64,000 nucleotides of DNA from Dastarcus helophoroides (lineage: Eukaryota; Arthropoda; Insecta; Coleoptera; Bothrideridae): NCBI GenBank assembly GCA_028583605.1, contig CM053335.1, forward strand, positions 11,290,053 through 11,354,052, given 5' to 3'. Below the pieces are notes generated by a model, which saw only the letters and a program-made list of their open reading frames with translations, was not told where the DNA came from and made no database searches. Position 1 is the first letter of the stretch; each line of letters opens with the position of its first letter. The position numbers and the translations under genes were made by a program. Shown piece after piece: positions 56,711-64,000 of this stretch.

Positions 56711-56950
56711 ACTGTGTGGAATTTTTCAATATTCATAACTATTAAACTCTATTAAAGATAAATTATAAATAATAAATAAATAAAATAAATATTAAATTAA
56801 ATAAAATAAATATTAAAGATAAATACAACAACAGATATGAAAAATTCCACGATGTTTATATAAATATTTGCTATGACCGGACCTGGTTTCCCTTTTCAGT
56901 ATCGTGGGGGGTTATACCAGTAGTTTAGTTTAGTTTAGTTTAGTTTAGAT
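56711..56950 (-). repeat. Dispersed repeat family X, copy 3, with (TTTAG)n
   Basis: Left end ACTGTGTGGAATTTTTCAAT and the internal AGATATGAAAAATTCCACGA are reverse complements, so the intervening A/T-rich 130 bp can form a loop. Then follow 'atatttgctatgaccggacc', 'ggtttcccttttcagtatcg' and 'ggttataccag', shared with copies 1 and 2. A short (TTTAG)n run sits at 56921-56949. Confidence 0.65.
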
Positions 56951-56999
56951 TGTTGTTTTGCTAACAAGTTCTATGAATCACAAACTCCTACGAATATTC

Positions 57000-57210
57000 C
57001 GTCTAATCGTTACTTTGGATTCCTAAAAAGTTTCTCTTGACAAAAAGCTTTATTGGGTGGATTCTTATCATCAAAGACACGTTCTGGAACCACACACGTT
57101 CGAAAACCAAATGCTTTTTCATCAAAAGGGCTACCTTGGGAAGCCAAAGTAGATCCCGAACAATAGTTTGGGATCCACGGGAAAACTGAATTTGTAATAA
57201 CAAATTCAGT
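57000..57210 (+). repeat. Diverged unit of the 403-bp array
   Basis: 'aaaagtttctcttgacaaaaagct', 'tttttcatcaaaagggctacc' and 'ttgggaagccaaagtagatcc' match the array order, about 1 kb (plus the exon) left of the first good unit. The 117-residue minus frame across it is an artefact. Confidence 0.6.
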
Positions 57211-57885
57211 TTTCTCTCTAACTTTTAAAATCAATGTCATTTTGTTGATGCATGCGTTCTTATGTTTTTGTTTATTAACATTCACAGTTTTGGATTTTAG
57301 GTACCAGATTAGATATATTCGCGTTGAATGTAAAGGATTTTGAGCTCTCGAAACTTCTAACAACTAACTAAACTAAAGTAGTGAAAAGATACTAAAACTA
57401 AGTCAGTACTCATTCCTGTAACATACCGCATGTCCATTCCAGTTGCACTATAAAAATCTCTATAGTGTTAAGAACCCACGACTTTTAAATGTAAATGCAT
57501 TACAAGAGTGCTTAAAAAGCACTTATTTTTGGGTAATTTTGACAACAAATATTTTTTAACAAAAAAAAATAGATTCTTACATAACTTTTTTCAGGAAGGC
57601 CGATTCCTAATTACCACATTTTTCGCCAGATTAAATTCCTCCAATTCCCAGTTGAAAGGTTAGTGAACTATTGGGAGTTTTGAAAGACGATAAAGACACC
57701 AAACACAACAATACGTACTCCAATCGACATACAATGGTGAAGTGTTCCTCAGATTCGGAATTGGGAACTAAATAACGGTTTCGATCTAATTTTCAGTCGA
57801 TCTAACCTCGAGAATGTTGCTGTTTTCTAAAAAAAAGTGTTGCTTCTAAAAAAAGTGTTGCTTTTAAAAAAAGTGTTGCGTTCAC
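57211..57885. other. Non-coding DNA downstream of the second gene
   Basis: AT-rich, likely beyond the 3' end of the minus-strand exon at 58084. Triplicated 'aaaaaagtgttgc' near 57830-57885. No gene seen. Confidence 0.4.
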
Positions 57886-60780
57886 CATCTGTTCCTTTTT
57901 TCAAACCTCCAGTTTCTCTGTAATTATTGATTAATAAATAACGAGAGCTTTTTATGGTTACTTGAAATCCCAATCAAGAAGTTGATCGAACTGGAGGTTT
58001 AAAGACGAAAATTCAAGCAATAGATAAAGAGGAGATAATTTTGGCGCTTTTCTCGCTATGCACCGTGTTCTCTTTTTGCTCTTTTAGCAGCGCTTTGATC
58101 TCTTCTGCTTCTTTAAAGCTGGGGGAGCGCTTACACACTGAAGATTGTTTGTTGGCGAGTCGCTGTTGTTGCGCGTGCGGTTTTCCAAGCTTCGCTGCTT
58201 GTTGAGGAGCTTGGACGCGCTGCCGTTGGCGCTGCTCATTCTAAGCAACCCTCCGGATTTGAGTCGGGGTTTGCTGCATTCGAAACTGGAGCAGCTTTCA
58301 CCCCTGCAGCTCTCGTCGCCGTCCAAGGCGGGTGGACTCGTTATAATTGAAGAGTCTGCTGTATTGCAGGTTGCTCCTATCACCAAGACTGGGTTAGATT
58401 GAAGATTGCTCCTTTTTAGACTGACTGTATCCGTGGAGTTCTTCAGAGAGCAGTTCGGGGGCGTGTAGTCGAGGGAAGCCTTGAGGGCCATTTCCGGCGA
58501 CGAGCAGGGATTAACTTGAATGGGATGGGAAGATGTATTGTTTGGCCCCAAAAAATGTCTCTTAACAAAAGCTTCATTGAGTGATCAAAGATTCCCAAAA
58601 GGCTTCTTTTATCAACGATACTTTCTCGGGATGCAAAACCGTTTTTTTTATAAGAAGAGCTCCTAGGGAAGCCAAAGTGGATTTGAAACTATTAAATATT
58701 CACTTTTTTCTTTATGATTAGTGCTCTTTTGTCAAAGCATGTTAATGTATTCTTACCAGTTGTTGCTATTTTCTAAAAAAAAAGTTTTGCTCTCATCGCC
58801 TGTTTTTTTTTCAAACCTTCAGATTCTCTGCAATTATTGATTGAAAAATAACAAACTTTTTATGATTACTTCAAATCGCAATTAAAAAGTTGATCTGGAG
58901 CTTTAGAAGACGAAGAGTCAAGCAATAGATAGAAAGGATAGGCTTAACTTTTGGCTTCCAAAAATAGTCTCCTGACAAAGAGCTTGTGATTGCCAAAGAA
59001 TTTCAAAAAAACGTTATTTATTAGGGACACTTTCTGGGGAAACAAAACCGTTTTTTTATCAGAAGAGCACCTAGGGAAGCCAAAGTGTATACCAAACTAT
59101 TATATATTTCCTTTTTTCTCTATGATTAGTGCTCTTTTGTCAAAGCATGTATTCGTATCAGTTGTTGCTGTTTTCTAAAAAAAAAAATATTGCTCTCATC
59201 GCCTGTTTCTTTTTCAAACCTCCAGATTTTCTGCAATTATTGATTTAAAAATAACAAGCTTTTTATGATTACTTCAAATCGCAATTAAAAAGTTGATCTG
59301 AAGCTTTAGAAGACGAAAAGCCAAGCAATAGATAGAGAGGATAAGCTTGACTTTTTGCTTCTCAAAATAGTCTCCTGACAAAGTGCTTGTGGAGGCCCAA
59401 GAATTCCAAAAACCTTCTGTTATTAACGACAATTTCTGGGAATGCAAAACCGTTTTTTTATCAGAAGAGCACCTAGGGAAGCCAAAGTGGATTCCAAACT
59501 AATTAGTTTTCTCTCTAATTTTAAGATTACTATTCTTTTGTTAAAGCATGTTAATACATTCTTGTCAGTTGTTGTTTTCTAAAAAAAAGTATTGCTTTCA
59601 TCGCCTGTTTCTCTTTTTAAACCTCCGGATTCCCTATAATTATCAGTTGAAAAATAACGACTTTTTTATGGTCACTTTAAATTCCAATTGAAAAGTTGAT
59701 CTGAAGCTTTAGAAAAAGAAAAGTCAAGCAATAGCTAGAGAGGATAAGCTTGACTCTGGGTTCCCAAAATAGTCTCTCGAGAAGGAACTTGTGGTGGTGA
59801 AAGATTTCCAAAAGCTTCTTTTATTAACGACACCTTCTTGGGACGCAAAAGCCTTTTTTATCAGAAAAGCACCTAGAGTGGATCCCAAACTATTAAATAT
59901 TCACTTTTTTCTCTAATTATAAGATTTGTTTTTTTTTGGCAAAGCATGTTGATATACTCTTGTCAGTTATAGCTGTTTCCTAAAAAAAAGTATTGCTTTC
60001 ATCTTTTGTTTCTTTTTTCAAACCTTCAAATGAGAATCTGGAGGTTTGATAATGCAGAGATGTAATTAGCATTTGAAAAATAACGAGCTTTTTATGCGTA
60101 CTCCAAATGCCATTTAAAAAGTTGATCTGGAGCTTTAGAAGATAAAAAGCCAAGCAATAGATGGAAAGGATAAGCTTGACTTTGGCTTCTTAAAGTAGTC
60201 TTTTGACAAAGAACTTGTGTTGGCCAAAGAATTCCAAAAAGCTTCTTTTATTAACGACAGTTTCTAAGAATGCAAAACCGTTTTTTCATCAGAAGAGCAC
60301 CTAGGGAAGCCAAAGTGGATTCCAAACTATCTAGTTCTCTCTCTAATTTCAAGTTTATTCTTCTTTTGTCAAAGCATGCTAATACATTCTTATCAGTTGT
60401 TGTTTTGTTAAAAAAAGTATTGCTTTTATCGCCTGCTTCTCTTTTTAAACATCAGGATTCTCTGTAATTATTGGTTGAAAAATAACGATCTTTTTGTGAT
60501 CACTTTAAATTCCAATTAAAAAGTTTATCTGAAGCTTTAGAAGACGAAAAGCCCAGAAGTAGATAGAGAGGATAAATTTGACTTTGGGTTTCCAAAATAG
60601 TCTCTCGAGAAAGAGCTTGTGGTGGTAAAAGATTGCCAAAAAGCTTCTTTTATTAACGACACTTCCTTGGGACGTAAAAGCCTTTTTTATCAGAAAAGCA
60701 CCTAGAGTGGATCCCAAACTATTGAATATTCACTCCTCTAATTATAAGATCTGTGATTCAATTTCGAAATAAAGTGTAAA
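57886..60780 (+). repeat. ~403-bp tandem array flanking the exon, about five to six units
   Basis: The marker 'aatagtctcctgacaaag' type block falls at 58555, 58964, 59367, 59769, 60194 and 60598. Unit order: 'aaagcttcttttattaacgac', 'tgcaaaaccgttttttatcag', 'agagcacctagggaagccaaa', 'gtcaaagcatgttaatacat', 'aaaaaagtattgctttcatc', 'caaacctccagattctctg', 'attgattgaaaaataacgag', 'aaagttgatctggagcttta', 'aagccaagcaatagatagag'. The last blocks also lie immediately 3' of the exon (57890-58040), and the first blocks immediately 5' of it (58546 onward), so the exon occupies one unit. Confidence 0.88.
58084..58560 (-). CDS. Terminal coding exon of an unrecognised protein (Ser/Asn-rich, basic C-terminus)
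   Basis: The minus-strand frame is open from an in-frame stop near 58585 to TAA at 58084-58086. The most likely acceptor is TTTTGTTAAG ending at 58561, phase 0. It encodes RHFLGPNNTSSHPIQVNPCS, then SPEMALKASLDYTPPNCSLK, a Ser/Asn/Asp-rich region with several Cys (NTADSSIITSPPALDGDESC, RGESCSSFECSKPRLKSGG), then SANGSASKLLNKQRSLENRT and the basic end PPALKKQKRSKRC. Codon use and GC content are clearly coding. The KKQKRSKR block could be a nuclear signal. It is probably a disordered tail; I recognise no family. There is no ATG near the start, so upstream exons must lie beyond 58.6 kb. It interrupts one unit of the 403-bp array (see findings). Confidence 0.65.
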   Translation of the reverse strand, partial: RHFLGPNNTSSHPIQVNPCSSPEMALKASLDYTPPNCSLKNSTDTVSLKRSNLQSNPVLVIGATCNTADSSIITSPPALDGDESCRGESCSSFECSKPRLKSGGLLRMSSANGSASKLLNKQRSLENRTRNNSDSPTNNLQCVSAPPALKKQKRSKRC

Positions 60781-62396
60781 AATCAGAAATAAAAATTTGT
60801 GGCTCTTTGAAATGCACGAAATCAATTTTTTTATTGCGGCTTGATCTTTCAGTTTAAAAGTTTGCTGACCCTCGTACTAGGCGTGGTACGTTTAGAGACG
60901 AAATTTCGAAAAAAATCAGGCGATTTCTAGAAAAATATTTTTTGATATTTCGAGTTTAGATACTCATATCTATTTGCAGGATTGAAACATTAACTGAAAT
61001 TTGTTGTAGCATGTAAATGTGTACTCAACCAGTGGAGTCTTTTTTATTGAATTTCACTTTCCTGGCAATTTCATTTGCAAATTCGAATTTTTTCGAAAAT
61101 TCCTACTTTTTCTTCAGAACAAAAACACTCAAAATTTGTTTTTTTTTCTCAAACTTGGATTTTTTGTATAATCTGATATGCCTATTTTTTGAACATATTA
61201 ATAAAAATTTTGAGTTTTCTTGATTTTTTCCCTTTAAATTTCACTTTAATTTAAATAAGCGAATTTTTTTCTGAACATTTCAGATTTTCATGATTTTTTT
61301 ACGATGCTGACTTCATAAAACTTCCCAAAGTCCTGGATTTGCTTTTTTTCTCAAAATTTGCCATAAAATCTCGCTATTTCTAATTTTTTTCTAGAAATTG
61401 GGAATTTCAGTCAAAATGTCTAGAGAAAAATACAACATTTATATTTTAATTTAAAGCCGGGATATTGAAATTGAAGTAGAAATTTTGAGGGTAAACTTAG
61501 AACGATGACTTGTTAGAAAATGTCAAATTTAAACTTCCAATTTTCATTTAGTTTTGTTTACGCTATATTTGACTTTTTTCTTAAAATTTCGACTTTAGCT
61601 TCGAAACTGTGATTTTTTTTCCAGAATGTTTTGAATTTAGGCAGCTTTAAAATTGAAATTTAGTTGTCTTACATTCGTTTTGTAGAATTCGTTCAAAATT
61701 AAAAAAATGGTCTTTTGGAAAATTAGATTCTTCAGCAAAATTAAAAAATTTCTGGAACGGACGAATTTCGAAAAAATGTCGAAGTTATCATAAGAATTCT
61801 AACTTTAAAAAAAAATTTAAATTTGGAAAAAAACTTCAAATTTTGAATGAAGCTATATTTGACTTCGAAAAAAGTCCCAATTTGCTAATAAAAGGTAAAT
61901 TCAAAACAGATTAAAATCCTTAAAAACATGAAATACTTCAAACAGTTGCAATTTTGAAAAAAGTGAAAATTTTAGGGAAAAAGTCGGAGTTATCAAAAAA
62001 AGAAGTTAAAACTTCGAGAAATAGTAAAGAGTTTGAGCTAACGTAGATATTTTCAAAAAAAAAATGTTTTGACCTAATTATATTATAAAAGATTTAATAA
62101 TTTAAAAAAAAATGAAATTTCGAGAAAAAAACTTTGTGTTGTCAAATTTTTTTACAAGAAGTGAAAATTTTGAAAAAGAGAAAATTTCTAAAAAAATTAA
62201 ATTTGGAAAAAGTTGCAGCTTTAAGAAAAAGTCGACATTTTGATGATAAAAGGTCGAAATTTTCAAAAAAAGTCTAAATTCTGAAAAAGGTCCGAAAATA
62301 TTAAAACTGTTGAAATTTTGAGAAAAATGTAATTTTTCTAAAAACAAAAGTTAAAGGAAAATCTAACTGTTTAAATAAAAGTTCAGTTTACTGGCA
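59987..62396. repeat. 2,410-bp tandem duplication, first copy
   Basis: Contains two 403-bp-type units, then a spacer (60721-62396) with 'ctaggcgtggtacgtttaga', 'cagtggagtcttttttattg' and T- then A-rich low complexity. The same order restarts at 62397; for example 'attgaatattcactcctcta' is at 60721 and 63131. No gene in the spacer. Confidence 0.88.
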
Positions 62397-64000
62397 AAGT
62401 ATTGCTTTTATCTCTTGTTTCTTTTTTTAAACCTCCAAATGAGAAGCTGGAGGTTTAATAATATAGAGATGTAATTATCATTTGAAAAATAACCAGCTTT
62501 TTATGCTTACTCCAAATGCCAATTAAAAAGTTGATCTGGAGCTTTAGAAGATGAAAAGCCAAGCAATAGATGGAAAAGATAAGCTTGACTTTGGCTTCTT
62601 AAAGTAGTCTTTTGACAAAGAACTTGTGTTGGCCAAAGAATTCCAAAATGCTTCTTTTATTAACGACAGTTTCTAAGAATGCAAAACCGTTTTTTCATCA
62701 GAAGAGCACCTAGGGAAGCCAAAGTGGGTTCCAAACTATCTAGTTCTCTCTCTCTAATTTTAAGATTATTCTTCTTTTGTCAAAGCATGCTAATACATTC
62801 TTATCAATTGTTGTTTTGTTAAAAAAAGTATTGCTTTTATCGCCTGCTTCTCTTTTTAAACATCAGGATTCTCTGTAATTATTGGTTGAAAAATAACGAC
62901 CTTTTTGTGATCACTTTAAATTCCAATTAAAAAGTTGATCTGAAGCTTTAGAAGACGAAAAGCCCAGAAGTAGATAGAGAGGATAAATTTGACTTTGGGT
63001 TTCCAAAATAGTCTCTCGAGAAAGAGCTTGTGGTGGTGAAAGATTGCCAAAAAGCTTATTTTATTAACGACACTTCCTTGGGACGCAAAAGCCTTTTTTA
63101 TCAGAAAAGCACCTAGAGTGGATCCCAAACTATTGAATATTCACTCCTCTAATTATAAGATCTGTGATTCAATTTTGAAATAAAGTGTAAACATCAGAAA
63201 TAAAAATGTGTGGCTCTTTGAAATGCACGAAATCAATTTTTTTATTGCGGCTTGATCTTTCAGTTTAAAAGTTTGTTGACCCCGTACTAGGCGTGGTACG
63301 TTTAGAGACGAAATTTCGAAAAAATCAGGCGATTTCTAGAAAAATATTTTTTGATATTTCGAGTTTAGATACTCATATCTATTTGCAGGATTGAAACATT
63401 AGCTGAAATTTGTTGTAGCATGTAAATGTGGACTCAACCAGTGGAGTCTTTTTTATTGAATCCCACTTTCCTGGCAATTTCATTTGCAAATTCGAATTTT
63501 TTCGAAAATTCCTACTTTTTCTTCAGAACAAAAACACTCAAAATTTGTTTTTTTTTTCTCAAACTTGGATTTTTTTTATAATCTGATATGCCTATTTTTT
63601 TGAACATATTAATAACAATTTTGAGTTTTCTTGATTTTTTCCCTTCAAATTTCACTTTAATTTAAATAAGCGAATTTTTTTCTGAACATTTCCGATTTTC
63701 ATGATTTTTTTACGATGTTGACTTCATAAAACTTCCCAAAGTCCTATATTTGCTTTTTTTCTCAAAATTTGCCATAAAATCTCGCTATTTCTAATTTTTT
63801 TCTAGAAATTGGGAATTTCAGTCAAAATGTCAAGAGAAAAATCCAACATTTATATTTCAATTTAAAGCCGGGATCTTGAAATTGAAGTGGAAATTTTGAG
63901 GGTAAGCTTAGAACGATGACTTGTTAGAAAATGTCAAATTTAAACTTCCAATTTTCATTTAGTTTTGTTTACGCTATATTTGACTTTTTTTTTTAAATTT
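62397..64000. repeat. 2,410-bp tandem duplication, second copy (cut by window end)
   Basis: Repeats 59987-61590 with few changes. The array therefore continues beyond the window. Confidence 0.88.

Noticed and set aside
56921..56949. Telomere-like (TTTAG)n run
   Set aside because: Only about five units, not the insect TTAGG or beetle TCAGG telomere repeat, and inside a dispersed repeat.
57003..57363. 66- and 117-residue frames (minus)
   Set aside because: They lie in a diverged 403-bp array unit and its flank. Similar frames at 60505-60717 and 62916-63128 are also array translations.

Overview
The window reads as nuclear DNA of an arthropod, most likely an insect. It is very AT-rich, its genes are split by large introns with GT..AG boundaries, and most of it is non-coding repeats. 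It holds solo LTRs, decayed non-LTR retrotransposons, foldback and MITE-like DNA, tRNA-like sequences and several satellite arrays. There is no bacterial-style gene organisation. A beetle is possible, but the sequence does not settle the order.

Only two stretches are convincing protein-coding sequence, both on the minus strand. (1) Three phase-0 exons (25538-25759, 8256-8426, 7480-7620) join in one frame. They encode the first 178 residues of a type II membrane protein that looks like a dipeptidyl-peptidase (S9B, DPP4/DPP6/DPP10-like): a hydrophilic cytoplasmic tail, one membrane helix and the start of the beta-propeller. The gene leaves the window on the left. Its first coding intron is 17.1 kb and filled with repeats. 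(2) A GC-richer terminal exon (about 58560 down to 58084) encodes the Ser/Asn-rich, basic C-terminus of a protein I do not recognise.

Layout: 1-5230, a solo LTR and a ~500-bp tandem array. 6.2-8.5 kb, tRNA-like sequences and exons 3 and 2. 8.4-25.5 kb, intron 1, with A/T-rich tandem repeats, a second copy of the same solo LTR, a minus-strand RNase H-type non-LTR remnant and a plus-strand non-LTR remnant whose 3' part is tandemly repeated. 26-32 kb, palindromes and a 111-bp satellite of 21 monomers. 32.6-34.6 and 43-45 kb, two copies of a ~1.5-kb duplication, one carrying a second type of solo LTR. 45.5-54.6 kb, a complex satellite. 56-64 kb, a ~403-bp tandem array around the second exon, within a 2.41-kb duplication.

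The most interesting thread is a dispersed element with about 13 copies. It carries a hammerhead-ribozyme-like motif: a CTGANGA box, a hairpin whose arms covary between copies, then GAAACGCGTT, with a CTCT/AGAG outer stem. It occurs singly, as head-to-head inverted pairs, and inside two identical ~196-bp direct repeats that bracket a 1.76-kb non-coding body. Its 3' tail is also the seed of the 111-bp satellite. This resembles the hammerhead-bearing terminal repeats of Penelope-like elements and retrozymes, but no reverse transcriptase of that type is visible here. All assignments come from reading the sequence; no database search was run.
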